The notes beneath the pieces are model-generated. The model saw only the letters and a list, made by a program, of their open reading frames with translations, had not been told where the DNA came from and searched no databases. Position numbers and translations under genes: made by a program. Positions 17,428 to 26,440 of a DNA stretch of 64,000 nucleotides are shown piece after piece; position 1 is the first letter of the stretch; every line of letters starts with the position of its first letter. Location of the stretch: positions 124,001 through 188,000 of the forward strand of contig NZ_JBHTKR010000003.1 of the NCBI RefSeq assembly GCF_042678485.1, given 5' to 3'. This stretch comes from Seohaeicola saemankumensis. Its GTDB lineage: Bacteria; Pseudomonadota; Alphaproteobacteria; Rhodobacterales; Rhodobacteraceae.

Positions 17428-19068
17428 TTACGCCCTTGCGGCGGCCGCACGCGCATCAAGGTCGCGAATGAGGCGCTGAAAACGAGGAAAATCGCGCAGG
17501 GCGTCAAGGTCGGTGTCCTGTTCAACCCAGACAGAGAAGGTGACGGGGTCGACACGCGGCAGGCAGGCTTCGAGCGTATCGAGTGCGGCATCCGTTTCAC
17601 CGAGCAGCGCCATGGCGCAAGCAATGTTGTAGTCGATGCTTGGATCATCGGGATCAACGGCCTTGACCCGCACGGCCCATTGCTTGGTGCGTTCGGCTTC
17701 ACCCAGTTTTGCAAGAGCACTGACACCGGTGATCAATGCATAGGAATCCGACGAGTTCTCTGCAAGCACGCGTTCCGCGCGCGCGAGCGTGCGGCGGGCT
17801 GTGTCCAGCACCTTCTCATGCTGGCCTGTTGCTCTGTAGCACATGGCGACATGGGAGGTGGCCGCCAAATCCGCTTCTGAAAGTTCGGTTGCGCGTTCCC
17901 AGTGCAATATGGCTTCGTCGTGCCGCCCGGTCTGGAAACAGGTGCGCCCATAGAGAAAGCGAACATCGTAGGAATTCGGGGCGAGTTGAAGCGAGCGTTC
18001 GTGAAGCTCGAAAGCCTCGTCAAAGCGACCAAGGCCGGCCAGGACGAAGGCCTTTGCCGCAAGCGCCTCTGACAGGTCGGGATTCAGAGCGAGTGCGCGC
18101 TCGGCCGCCTGCAGACCATGTTCGGTCGAGCCTGAAAGGCCATAAAGCCCCGTCTGACTGATGGCCAAAAGCGCCCATGCCAGGCCAAAATCGGGGTCGA
18201 TATCAAGCGCCTTTCGAGCGAGGCGGCTGGCAATCTCGAAGTTGCGCCTGTCCAGACGTGTGTGGTGGTAGCGCGCCTGGAGATAGAGTTCATAGGCTTC
18301 GGGGTTGTCGGTCGGGCGCGACTGGATTGCCACGCGCTCGGCCGGGACAAGCCTGACCTTGAGCGCGGCAACGATGGCCTCGGTAATCTGATCCTGAAGA
18401 TCGAAGATGTCGGTCAGGTCGCGGTCGAAGCGCTCCGCCCAGATCGGATGCCCCGTTGCGCCATCGACAAGCTGGGCATTGATACGAATCCTATTGCCGG
18501 ATTTGCGTACGCTACCCTCGACCACATGAGTCAGGTTCATGTCGTGGGCCGTTTGCGCGATATCGACGGAGCGACCCTTGAAGGTGAAGGCCGTGTTGCG
18601 GGCGACAACAGACAGCGCCGCGACCTTGGAGAGATCGGTGATGACATCCTCGGTGATACCGTCAGCGAAATACTCCTGATCGGGATCGTTCGAGGTATTG
18701 GTAAAGGGGATCACAAGGACTTCGGGGAAAGCGGTTTCGCGCTTGTCGGCGTCAGGGGCAGGGACAGGCGTGTTCTCCCCTACAGGGAGCACGAACTGGT
18801 AGCCCCGGCCAGGTATCGTCGCCAGCGCCTTGGGTCCGAGCACCTTTCGCAGGGCCGAGACATGAACGGTCAGGTTGCTTTCCTCAACCGCGATGTCCGG
18901 CCAGACGGCGTCGAGTATCTCTGCCTTGGTCAGGACGCGATGTCGGTTCGCCACCATGAAGCTCAGCATGTCGAAAGCCCTGGCGCCAAGGGGCAATTCG
19001 ATACCGTCGCGCGACAGCTTGCGCTCTTGCGTCGCCAGGAGGAAATCGCCGAAGCGGAAGGAGGACAA
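17428..19068 (-). CDS. Winged-helix / TolB-like / TPR transcriptional regulator
   Basis: A 546-residue three-part protein. Residues 1-95 are an OmpR/PhoB-type winged helix (FGDFLLATQERKL, ESNLTVHVSALRKVLG, ATIPGRGYQFV). About 110-235 is a TolB-N/adenylate-cyclase-associated module (VLVIPFTN, YFADGITEDVITDLSKV, VVARNTAFTFKG, HVVEGSVRKSGNRIRINAQLV). From about 245 on come tetratricopeptide repeats (NPEAYELYLQARYHHTR and later units). No transmembrane helix is seen, so unlike CadC it should be soluble. The ligand is unknown. The architecture is common in alphaproteobacteria and usually regulates nearby genes. Confidence 0.85.
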   Translation of the reverse strand: MSSFRFGDFLLATQERKLSRDGIELPLGARAFDMLSFMVANRHRVLTKAEILDAVWPDIAVEESNLTVHVSALRKVLGPKALATIPGRGYQFVLPVGENTPVPAPDADKRETAFPEVLVIPFTNTSNDPDQEYFADGITEDVITDLSKVAALSVVARNTAFTFKGRSVDIAQTAHDMNLTHVVEGSVRKSGNRIRINAQLVDGATGHPIWAERFDRDLTDIFDLQDQITEAIVAALKVRLVPAERVAIQSRPTDNPEAYELYLQARYHHTRLDRRNFEIASRLARKALDIDPDFGLAWALLAISQTGLYGLSGSTEHGLQAAERALALNPDLSEALAAKAFVLAGLGRFDEAFELHERSLQLAPNSYDVRFLYGRTCFQTGRHDEAILHWERATELSEADLAATSHVAMCYRATGQHEKVLDTARRTLARAERVLAENSSDSYALITGVSALAKLGEAERTKQWAVRVKAVDPDDPSIDYNIACAMALLGETDAALDTLEACLPRVDPVTFSVWVEQDTDLDALRDFPRFQRLIRDLDARAAAARA

Positions 19069-19326
19069 TGATTTTACTCCAGGATCTGCCTTCGATTTTT
19101 CGTAACATCAGACTGGCATTATAGATACGAACGTGCCGATGTTTCCTAGCAAATATCGGTTCCTGATGCTCTTTCAATCGGGCGTTCATCCGTGCAAATG
19201 ATCGTTAGGGCTGCAACCTTGATTTCGTCGGCATAGAGGTCATGCGCGCGGGTTCGTGCCGTAAGGGATCTGATCATTCTCGTCAGATGTCCGTTTCGAG
19301 CCCAGAGCGGTAATCTTGAAGTTTAA

Positions 19327-20241
19327 TTAAAGAGCAGCGTCTTGAGCAGGAAGCTCTCCGCCAAACTGAAGCCATCGCGCGTCGTCTTCCGGAAGCAACT
19401 CTGCAAGACGTTTATGAAATGCCCGGATGTCATTTTCTGATAGCTTGCCCTCCCACTTTCGACTGCTTGCGCTATCGAAGAAGGCCGCCGGGTCTTTGAA
19501 GGTCGCGGACCGTTGAGTGTCTTCTCTGGCAGTTGCGCGCGCATTGGCTTGCATGCTTTCGAACTGCATACTGTCTTCAATCGCCGCCAATTTTTCGTCG
19601 TCAAGATCCAGGCCAAGCGCGGAAGCAAGCTTTCTTGTGTGAGAGAGCAAATCGCGCCGCATATCCGCGTAATGGAAAATATGTATGTTGGGGTGCTGGA
19701 TGTTTGACTTGAACAACTTGAAGTGATGGACGATCGCCTCAAGGGTGATCCCGTCGGCCATCTCCTCTCGGTCGGTCGCGCCAAGGAACAAGGCGAACGA
19801 AGCTGCCGCCTCATCCGGGAACCTGTCCTGAATCAGGTCTTCCTTCAGGTTGAAGACGTGTCGGCGCATCGAAAAATGAGCGTCGATTGGGTGTCTGTAG
19901 ACTGCAATGTAAGTACAGCCGGGGTCGAAAGGAATGCCATCAAATGGCGTATGTGTCTTGATGCATCTTCGGTGGCTCTGAGCTTCGAACATTCGCGCTA
20001 TGGGGAGCTGATCTCGAAATGCCGGATCGAGCCAAACCGACAGATCATTCATGACCTTGTCCATGCCGGGCTTTTCAAACAAGAGCGACAGCACAAGGGC
20101 CTGCGTCCAAGTTGTTCCGCACTTGGGCGGCGTTGCAACAATCACATCCCCTTGTCGCAGCGCGAAGTTGTCCCAAATCCGATTATCGGTAAGGCGCGTT
20201 CTGTACTCGAATGACTTGTTTGAAGGCGCTCTTGTCGTCAT
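19327..20241 (-). CDS. Sulfotransferase (PAPS-dependent, SULT-like)
   Basis: A 304-residue cytosolic-type sulfotransferase. The 5'-phosphosulfate loop is TPPKCGTTWTQALV and the 3'-phosphate region is YIAVYRHPIDAHFSMRRH. The histidine of IKTHTPFDGIPF lies where the catalytic His is expected. Start 20241 is the first ATG with a GTGGAA-like site; a TTG 15 bases upstream is less likely. It may transfer sulfate to a small hydroxylated acceptor. It is a single gene with no visible PAPS-synthesis partners. Confidence 0.82.
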   Translation of the reverse strand: MTTRAPSNKSFEYRTRLTDNRIWDNFALRQGDVIVATPPKCGTTWTQALVLSLLFEKPGMDKVMNDLSVWLDPAFRDQLPIARMFEAQSHRRCIKTHTPFDGIPFDPGCTYIAVYRHPIDAHFSMRRHVFNLKEDLIQDRFPDEAAASFALFLGATDREEMADGITLEAIVHHFKLFKSNIQHPNIHIFHYADMRRDLLSHTRKLASALGLDLDDEKLAAIEDSMQFESMQANARATAREDTQRSATFKDPAAFFDSASSRKWEGKLSENDIRAFHKRLAELLPEDDARWLQFGGELPAQDAAL

Positions 20242-20672
20242 TCTGATTTCCACCAATGGACCCTGCTGGGGTGAGACGATAGCAAGCTTGCGGCATTGAA
20301 CCTAGGAGTTTGATGGGACACACGCTGGGCGGCCGTTTTGTTCCGCATGGCTGACCTTCGTGCAGAGTGCAGCAAAGGTCTGCTTCCCGCGTATTGCGAC
20401 CACGCCCCTCACCATCGCCGACACGCGGGGTGGCGATGTGACTTCTGGTAGGGGCCGGTTTATGGTCGCCCGGCCTTCAGACCTCTGTTTCGTGCCACAA
20501 CTGTTGCCAAATCGCAGCCGCGGATTTGCGTCCTTTGGGCGTGTCGCTGAGGCGCGCAGCGGTGCTTCGCGCCTTGTTTCCGCGCGGGGGCAGCCCCTGC
20601 CCTGCCGGATCGCTTTGACAGCCTGCCCGCGCCGGGGCAGTGTGGCCGCATACATGTGACAAGGTGCCGTTG
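20242..20672. other. Intergenic region with repeat B, copy 2
   Basis: About 430 bases lie between the divergent sulfotransferase genes. The translations are unconvincing. It contains repeat B copy 2 near 20340-20392. The 3' part is GC-rich and may carry the promoter of the next gene, but I see no clear boxes. Confidence 0.5.
20340..20392. repeat. Dispersed intergenic repeat B, copy 2
   Basis: The segment reads CCGCATGGCTGACCTTCG, then GCAGCAAAGGTCTGCTTCCC with a short gap, matching the order and spacing of copy 1 near 15.7 kb. It is AT-neutral and not part of a gene. Only these two clear copies were found in the window. Confidence 0.6.
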
Positions 20673-21320
20673 ATGCTGGTTTTCGCCTCTGCCAATCTCG
20701 TGCTGTTTGCCGTGCCCAAGACGGGCAGCACGGCCTATCATCTGGCGCTTCGGGGCAAGGCGGATATCGTGCTGGCGGGCCGCGCCGCGATCAAGCACAT
20801 GACCGCGCGCAAATATGACCGGCATTTCGCGCCCTATCTTGCGCAGGCGCATGGGTTGACGCCGGAACGGGTGGCGGTGATCCGCGATCCGCTGGAGCAG
20901 GTCCGCAGCTGGTATCGTTACCGCCAGCGCCCCGATACGGCAGGCCGACCCAACAGCGCGGCGGGCCTGAGTTTCGATGCGTTCGTGCTGGCTTCTTTGC
21001 AGGACGATCCACCGCCCTATGCCCGGCTGGGCAACCAGTTGGCCTTCGTGTCGGACCGGCAGGGCACGATTCGCATCGATCACCTTTTCGCCTATGAGCG
21101 CCCGCTGGTCCTCCGGGATTTCCTGTCAGACCGGCTGGGTTTCGAGGTCAGGACCGAGCAAAGGAACGTCTCGCCCCCCGCGCCAACCGCGATCAGCCCC
21201 GCGGTCGAGGCAAAGCTGCGCGCCGCGCGCGCCGATGAATTCGCGCTGCACGACCGCATCCTTGCGGCAGGCGGCCATCTGGTCACGACCCTGGGCGATG
21301 CCCAGCCGGATGATGACTGA
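20673..21320 (+). CDS. Sulfotransferase-family-like protein
   Basis: A 215-residue protein with a P-loop-like N-terminus (LVLFAVPKTGSTAYHLAL, about residues 8-25) and the 3'-phosphate-type motif VAVIRDPLEQVRSWYRYR. Both are found in sulfotransferases of the Sulfotransfer_2 kind. It is shorter than most, and the C-terminal portion is poorly conserved. Start 20673 has AAGGTG six bases upstream. The gene is followed 116 bases later by rplY. The acceptor is unknown, and it may not be catalytically active. Similar genes are frequent next to rplY-pth in Rhodobacteraceae, though that is from memory. Confidence 0.6.
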   Translation: MLVFASANLVLFAVPKTGSTAYHLALRGKADIVLAGRAAIKHMTARKYDRHFAPYLAQAHGLTPERVAVIRDPLEQVRSWYRYRQRPDTAGRPNSAAGLSFDAFVLASLQDDPPPYARLGNQLAFVSDRQGTIRIDHLFAYERPLVLRDFLSDRLGFEVRTEQRNVSPPAPTAISPAVEAKLRAARADEFALHDRILAAGGHLVTTLGDAQPDDD

Positions 21321-21436
21321 AACCGCGAAAACAAGGCGATTCCCCCCTTTTCAAGCCGGGTGAATGCGTCTATACGCGCGACTTCACGCGGACATACAGC
21401 CTTGGAGGATGTCCGCCCTAACTTTGGAGAGATACT

Positions 21437-22069
21437 ATGGCTGGAGAGCTTCCTGATCTTCACGCCCATGTCCGGACGGGGACAGGCAAGGGCGCCGCTC
21501 GTCAAGCACGTCGCGACGGCATGGTTCCGGGGATCGTTTACGGCGGTGGCGCAGAGCCGCTGGCAATCAACATCCCCTTCAACGCGCTTCTGAAGCGCCT
21601 GCGTCAGGGCCGTTTCCTGTCGACGCTGTTCAACCTGAAGGTTGACGGGCAGGAAGACGTCCGCGTCATCTGCCGCAACGTGCAGCGCGATGTGGTCAAG
21701 GACCTGCCGACCCACCTGGACCTGATGCGTCTGCGTCGCACCAGCCGGATCAGCCTGTTCATCCACGTCGACTTCATCAACCACGACAAATGCCCCGGCC
21801 TGAAAAAGGGCGGCGTGCTGACCATCGTGCGTCCCGAAGTCGAACTGAACGTGCTGGCGGGCGACATTCCGGATCACGTGACCGTGGATCTGGCCGGGCT
21901 GAACATCGGTGACGTGGTCACCATTTCCCACGTGTCGCTGCCGGAAGGCAGCAAGCCGACCATCGACCGTGATTTCGTGATCGCGAACATCTCGGCACCG
22001 TCGGGCCTGCGCTCGTCCGGTGGGGACGATGAAGAAGAAGAAGAAGATGGCGACGACACCGAAGAGTGA
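21437..22069 (+). CDS. rplY: 50S ribosomal protein L25 (CTC form)
   Basis: A 210-residue general stress protein CTC/L25 protein that binds 5S rRNA. The N-terminal L25 domain runs GKGAARQARRDGMVPGIVYGGGAEPLAINIPFN. The C-terminal TL5 domain contains VDFINHDKCPGLKKGG, IVRPEVELNVLAGDIPDHVTVDL and DVVTISHVSLPEGSKP. It ends in the usual acidic run (DDEEEEEDGDDTEE). The ribosome binding site GGAGAG lies close upstream. It is followed by a strong terminator, then pth 530 bases on, in the common rplY-pth order. Confidence 0.96.
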   Translation: MAGELPDLHAHVRTGTGKGAARQARRDGMVPGIVYGGGAEPLAINIPFNALLKRLRQGRFLSTLFNLKVDGQEDVRVICRNVQRDVVKDLPTHLDLMRLRRTSRISLFIHVDFINHDKCPGLKKGGVLTIVRPEVELNVLAGDIPDHVTVDLAGLNIGDVVTISHVSLPEGSKPTIDRDFVIANISAPSGLRSSGGDDEEEEEDGDDTEE

Positions 22070-22104
22070 TCTTGCCTGACCCATTGCGGGGACAGTGACA
22101 GACG

Positions 22105-22133
22105 GGCGCGACCTTTCGGGGTCGCGCCTTTTT
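22105..22133 (+). terminator. rho-independent terminator of rplY
   Basis: Nine-base stem GGCGCGACC (22105-22113) with GGTCGCGCC (22120-22128), a six-base loop and then TTTTT. It lies 36 bases after the rplY stop. Confidence 0.92.
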
Positions 22134-22156
22134 CATTGGCGCGGCCTTGTGGCCTG

Positions 22157-22477
22157 TCAGCTCTGGTGCAGGACGGTGTCATAGCCCTCGAACACGGGCG
22201 CGCCCATCAGCGCCTCGCGGGTGGTGGTATTGCCCGCCCCCCGGTGGCTGTCGCGGAATTGTTGCGATCGTGTCCAGCCGTCGAAATCGGCGCGGCTGGC
22301 CCAGATCACATGCGATGTGTAAAGCCGAAAGCCATCCCCATCCGGCCCCTTGAGCAGGCGAAACTCGACAAATCCGGGCATGTCGTTCAACCGGCTTTCC
22401 CGGTCGCGCCACATGGTCTCGAAGGCCTCCTCGTGACCATGACGGACCTTGAAACGGTTCATTGCGATAAAGGACAT
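22157..22477 (-). CDS. Antibiotic-biosynthesis-monooxygenase-fold protein (HmoA/IsdG-like)
   Basis: A 106-residue ferredoxin-like fold protein. The profile FIAMNRFKVRHGHEEAFETMW, then LNDMPGFVEFRLLKGP, matches the ABM/IsdG-type monooxygenases, including heme-degrading HmoA-like members. The substrate cannot be assigned, and a heme role is only a possibility. It is convergent with the rplY transcription unit and divergent from pth. It is translated from the first ATG (22477). Confidence 0.75.
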   Translation of the reverse strand: MSFIAMNRFKVRHGHEEAFETMWRDRESRLNDMPGFVEFRLLKGPDGDGFRLYTSHVIWASRADFDGWTRSQQFRDSHRGAGNTTTREALMGAPVFEGYDTVLHQS

Positions 22478-22599
22478 CTCGGCCTCCGCTGGTGGGTCAT
22501 TCGGGCTGGTGCCGCCGTGGCGGGCTGGGGCATAAGATTGAAAACGCCGGGCAAGGTCAATATCGTCGACCGCGCGGGCAAGATGGGAAGGACGCGGGC

Positions 22600-23286
22600 A
22601 TGAAGCTGTTTGTGGGGTTGGGCAATCCCGGTGCGAAATATGCGGGCAACCGTCACAATATCGGCTTCATGGCGCTTGACGCGATCGCCAGCGCGCATGG
22701 CTTTGCCCCCTGGCGGTCCAAGTTCCAGGGCCAGGTCAGCGAAGGACGGTTGGGCGGCACGCGCGTGGTGCTGCTCAAACCTGAAACCTTCATGAACCTC
22801 TCGGGGCAATCGGTCGGCGAGGCGATGCGCTTTTTCAAGATCGACCCGCCCGATGTGATCGTCTTTCATGACGAGCTTGACCTGGCCCCTGGCAAACTGC
22901 GCCTGAAACAGGGCGGTGGCCATGCAGGCCATAACGGGTTGCGGTCCATCCACGGCCATATCGGCGAGGATTATGCCCGCGTGCGCCTGGGCATCGGCCA
23001 TCCCGGTCACAAGGACCGGGTCGCGGCCTATGTGCTGTCGGATTTCGCATCCGCTGATCAGGACTGGCTGGACGACATGATGCGTGGCATCGCCGAAGGC
23101 GCGCCGATGCTGGCCGCGGGCGAAGGGCCAAAGTTCCTGAACGCGGTGGCGCAGCGCATGGCGCCCGCACGCCCCGCGAAACCGGCGCCGGCCGCCCGCG
23201 AAGCCTCGGCTTCCACCAAACCGGACACGGCTCCCGCGCCCGATACACGCAGCGCGCTGGAAAAGCTGATGGACCGCTTCCGCTAG
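22600..23286 (+). CDS. pth: Peptidyl-tRNA hydrolase
   Basis: A 228-residue enzyme that frees tRNA from stalled peptidyl-tRNA. The N-terminus is MKLFVGLGNPGAKYAGNRHN with the catalytic His in RHNIGF. Other marks are LKPETFMNLSGQSV, the Asp in VFHDELDLAPG and KQGGGHAGHNGLRSI. The C-terminal 40 residues form an Ala/Pro-rich extension typical of alphaproteobacterial forms. Start 22600 is the homologous methionine with GGGAAGGA upstream. It is preceded by rplY, as is often seen. Confidence 0.96.
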   Translation: MKLFVGLGNPGAKYAGNRHNIGFMALDAIASAHGFAPWRSKFQGQVSEGRLGGTRVVLLKPETFMNLSGQSVGEAMRFFKIDPPDVIVFHDELDLAPGKLRLKQGGGHAGHNGLRSIHGHIGEDYARVRLGIGHPGHKDRVAAYVLSDFASADQDWLDDMMRGIAEGAPMLAAGEGPKFLNAVAQRMAPARPAKPAPAAREASASTKPDTAPAPDTRSALEKLMDRFR

Positions 23287-23357
23287 GTTTCGCTTGCCAG
23301 CGCCGCGGCAGGCTGTTCCCATGTGGTGAAACGATCACCCGACAAAGGACCAGCCCC

Positions 23358-24521
23358 ATGCGTTCCCTGTTGAAATGGACCCAGCGCGTCCTTGCGATGC
23401 TGATCCTTGCCGCGGTCGTGCTTGTCCTGTGGAAGAAAGAAGAGATCGGGCGCCTGTTGGCCGTGAACAGTCTTTTTGCCGAAGACAGGATCGTGGCCAA
23501 TTTCAGCGGAATGGACGGGCTTTTCCTGACCGTTCCGATGAATCGCGGCGCGGGTCCAGTCTCGCCCCTGCCCCGCGGCCCCGCGATGACACCCCCTGAC
23601 GGGTTCGACACCTGGCTGACGGATCGTGCCGTCACGGCGCTTTTGGTGCTGAAGGATGGCGAGATCCGGCATGAAGACTACTACCGTGGAACCGGTCCCG
23701 ACGATCGCCGCATCAGCTGGTCGGTGGCCAAATCCTATCTTTCGGCCATGATGGGAATCGTGCTGGAAGAAGGAACGATCGACAGCCTGGACGATCCGGT
23801 CACGAAATATGTGCCCGCGCTGGCAGGGTCGGCCTATGACGGCACCACGATTTTGAACGTGCTGCAGATGGCCAGCGGCGTCAGCTTCGACGAGGATTAC
23901 CTGGATTTCAATTCCGACATCAACCGCATGGGGCGGGTGCTGGCGCTGGGGCAGTCGATGAACGGATTTGCCGCAGGGCTTCGCGACCGTTTCACCGAAC
24001 CGGGCAGGCAATGGCAATATGTCTCGATCGACACGCATGTGATCGGCATGGTGATCGCGGGCGCGACCGGCCGCAGCATTCCGGACCTGATGCAGGAAAA
24101 GCTGATCGCGCCGATGGGCCTGGAAGCCGATCCCCTTTATATCACAGACGGGCATGGCACCGCTTTCGTGCTGGGGGGGCTGAACCTGACCACGCGCGAT
24201 TATGCGCGTTTTGGCCAGATGTTCCTGCAAATGGGTGAATGGAACGGGCAACAGATCGTGCCGATCGACTGGGTCGCGGCCTCGACCGAACCTTCCGCCC
24301 CGACCGCGCCTGGGGCAGAACAATACGGGCTGCAATGGTGGATGGCCCCCAATGCACCGGATGGCGAATTCTACGGACGCGGGATCTATGGACAGTACAT
24401 CTACATCAACCGGGCCAAAGGGATCGTGATCGCGGCCAATGGCGCGGATCGCGCTTTCCGCGCGCAAGGGGCCAATGAACAGAACATTGCCATGTTCCGC
24501 CGCATCGCCGATGCTATGTAG
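23358..24521 (+). CDS. Serine hydrolase (beta-lactamase class C / 6-aminohexanoate hydrolase-like)
   Basis: A 387-residue protein with an N-terminal membrane anchor or signal (VLAMLILAAVVLVLW, residues 11-25). The serine nucleophile is in SVAK (SxxK) within RRISWSVAKSYLSAMMG. The second element is YVSIDT in place of YxN, as in 6-aminohexanoate-dimer hydrolase relatives. The C-terminal block has ANGADRAFR. It should act in the periplasm or be membrane-bound with the domain outside. The substrate is unknown, and no peptidoglycan or beta-lactam genes lie near. Confidence 0.82.
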   Translation: MRSLLKWTQRVLAMLILAAVVLVLWKKEEIGRLLAVNSLFAEDRIVANFSGMDGLFLTVPMNRGAGPVSPLPRGPAMTPPDGFDTWLTDRAVTALLVLKDGEIRHEDYYRGTGPDDRRISWSVAKSYLSAMMGIVLEEGTIDSLDDPVTKYVPALAGSAYDGTTILNVLQMASGVSFDEDYLDFNSDINRMGRVLALGQSMNGFAAGLRDRFTEPGRQWQYVSIDTHVIGMVIAGATGRSIPDLMQEKLIAPMGLEADPLYITDGHGTAFVLGGLNLTTRDYARFGQMFLQMGEWNGQQIVPIDWVAASTEPSAPTAPGAEQYGLQWWMAPNAPDGEFYGRGIYGQYIYINRAKGIVIAANGADRAFRAQGANEQNIAMFRRIADAM

Positions 24522-24553
24522 ACAAGGTGTAGACCACCCAAGACGAGGTTCCC

Positions 24554-24934
24554 ATGGTTCTGGACAAATATGCCTCCCTCAATGTTCTCGGAGAGGCGCT
24601 CGCCCCGTGCTCCTTCGATCCGCTGACCGGGTTTTTCCGCGACGGTCATTGCAACACCTGCGCCGAAGATCAGGGCAGCCACACAGTCTGCGCCATCATG
24701 ACCGCCGAATTCCTGGCCTGGTCGAAATATGTGGGCAATGACCTGTCCACACCACGCCCCGAATATGGCTTTGCCGGGCTGCAACCGGGCGACACATGGT
24801 GCCTGTGCGCGGGGCGCTTCCTGCAAGCCGTGGATGAGGGCTGCGCCCCGCGCATCAATCTCGACGCAACCCACCAAAGCGCGCTGGAAATCGTGGCCCT
24901 GGAAATCCTTGTTCGCCACGCCCTGCCCGAATAG
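24554..24934 (+). CDS. DUF2237 family protein
   Basis: A 126-residue conserved protein of the DUF2237 family. It has NVLGEALAPCSFDPLTGFFRDG, HCNTCAEDQGSHTVCAIMT, FLAWSKYVGNDLSTP and GLQPGDTWCLCAGRF. The cysteines and the histidine could bind a metal. Function is unknown in the literature I recall. It follows the serine hydrolase gene by 32 bases and is likely co-transcribed with it, then a terminator follows. Confidence 0.85.
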   Translation: MVLDKYASLNVLGEALAPCSFDPLTGFFRDGHCNTCAEDQGSHTVCAIMTAEFLAWSKYVGNDLSTPRPEYGFAGLQPGDTWCLCAGRFLQAVDEGCAPRINLDATHQSALEIVALEILVRHALPE

Positions 24935-24986
24935 CAAGGGTTGCGGTCGACTGCGACGCAAGCAATTCGAGTATTTATGGAAAGAT

Positions 24987-25022
24987 GAAGCCGGGAAGAT
25001 CACTCCTCCCGGCTTCTTCTTG
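24987..25022 (+). terminator. rho-independent terminator overlapping repeat A
   Basis: The stem AAGCCGGGA (24988-24996) with TCCCGGCTT (25007-25015) is followed by CTTCTTG. It overlaps the first copy of repeat A. It terminates the serine hydrolase/DUF2237 transcripts. Confidence 0.75.
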
Positions 25023-25035
25023 CTGTAAATATCCC
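25013..25035 (-). repeat. Intergenic repeat A, copy 1
   Basis: Core of the repeat GGATATTT...GCAAGAAGAAG, here read on the minus strand (plus strand CTTCTTCTTGCTG then TAAATATCC). It lies 50 bases from the trpB stop. Four other copies are listed at 34414, 45211, 51218 and 55724. Confidence 0.72.
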
Positions 25036-25085
25036 GGGGGGAATCGTCGCACCGCGACGATGGGGGGCAGCGCCCCCCGCCCCGG

Positions 25086-26318
25086 TCAGACCTTCATGTC
25101 GAAGCCGAGGTGTTTCGCGACGGTAAAGATGTCCTTGTCGCCGCGGCCGCACATGTTCATCACGATGATATGGTCGGCGGGCAGATCGGGTGCGATCTTG
25201 GCGACATGGGCCAGCGCGTGGCTGGGCTCCAGCGCGGGGATGATCCCCTCCAGCGCGCAGGACAGCTGGAACGCCTCCAGCGCCTCCTTGTCGGTGATGC
25301 TGACGTATTTGGCGCGGCCGATGTCGTGCAGCCAGCTGTGCTCGGGTCCGATGCCGGGATAGTCGAGGCCCGCCGAGATCGAGAAACCCTCGAGGATCTG
25401 CCCATCCTCATCCTGCAGCAGATAGGTGCGGTTGCCATGCAGCACGCCGGGGCGGCCGCCGGTCAGGGAGGCGCAATGCTCCATCTTCTCGTCGACACCC
25501 TTGCCGCCGGCCTCGACCCCGATGATGTTGACCGATGGATCGTCCAGGAAGGGATAGAACAGGCCCATGGCGTTCGATCCGCCGCCGATGGCGGCGATGA
25601 CGGTATCGGGCAGGCGACCTTCGCCTTCCTGCTCGGCCAGCTGCCAGCGCACTTCCTTGCCGATGATCGACTGGAAATCGCGCACCATTGCCGGATAGGG
25701 GTGCGGACCCGCCACCGTGCCGATGCAATAGAAAGTATCGCGCACATTGGTGACCCAGTCGCGCAGCGCGTCGTTCATCGCGTCCTTGAGCGTGCCGCGC
25801 CCGGATGTCACCGGCACCACTTCTGCGCCCAGAAGGCGCATGCGGAACACGTTGGGGGCTTGCCGTTCGACATCATGCGCGCCCATGTAGACCACGCATT
25901 TCAGGCCGAACTTGGCGCAGACCGTGGCCGTGGCCACGCCGTGCTGGCCCGCGCCCGTTTCCGCGATGATCCGCGTCTTGCCCATGCGCCGCGCCAGGAT
26001 GATCTGGCCCAGCACGTTGTTGATCTTGTGCGCGCCCGTGTGGTTCAGCTCGTCCCGCTTGAGATAGATCTTGGCCCCGCCGAAATGCTTGGTCATCCGG
26101 TCCGCATAATACAGCGGCGAGGGACGGCCCACGTAATGCGTCCACAGATCATCCATCTCGGCCCAGAAGGTCGCGTCGGTCTTGGCCTTCTCGTATTCCT
26201 CTTCCAGCGACAGGATCAGGGGCATCAGGGTCTCGGACACGAAACGCCCGCCGAACTGGCCGAAGCGGCCCTTTTCGTCGGGACCGGTCATGAAGGAATT
26301 AATCAGATCTTCGGGCAT
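25086..26318 (-). CDS. trpB: Tryptophan synthase beta chain
   Basis: A 410-residue PLP enzyme that joins indole and serine to make tryptophan. The PLP lysine is in RDELNHTGAHKINN (Lys98) and the phosphate loop in AAIGGGSNAMGLFYPF. Other marks are RFGQFGGRFVSETLMP and ETGAGQHGVATATV. Start 26318 is the homologous Met with GGAAGG eight bases upstream. The reading frame extends 33 codons upstream without homology. The trpA partner is at 12961, so alpha and beta are separated. It is downstream of the B12-binding protein gene and trpF on the same strand. Confidence 0.97.
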   Translation of the reverse strand: MPEDLINSFMTGPDEKGRFGQFGGRFVSETLMPLILSLEEEYEKAKTDATFWAEMDDLWTHYVGRPSPLYYADRMTKHFGGAKIYLKRDELNHTGAHKINNVLGQIILARRMGKTRIIAETGAGQHGVATATVCAKFGLKCVVYMGAHDVERQAPNVFRMRLLGAEVVPVTSGRGTLKDAMNDALRDWVTNVRDTFYCIGTVAGPHPYPAMVRDFQSIIGKEVRWQLAEQEGEGRLPDTVIAAIGGGSNAMGLFYPFLDDPSVNIIGVEAGGKGVDEKMEHCASLTGGRPGVLHGNRTYLLQDEDGQILEGFSISAGLDYPGIGPEHSWLHDIGRAKYVSITDKEALEAFQLSCALEGIIPALEPSHALAHVAKIAPDLPADHIIVMNMCGRGDKDIFTVAKHLGFDMKV

Positions 26319-26440
26319 CTTGGGAACCTTCCATTGGCTGGATGTGTATCTAGCCCGTATGCCCGGATCGGTAAAGACATCCGGCATGTTTTCGGCAGCA
26401 AAGGCCGGCTCATGCAAAGGGGCATGTCCGGGCGCCGCGG

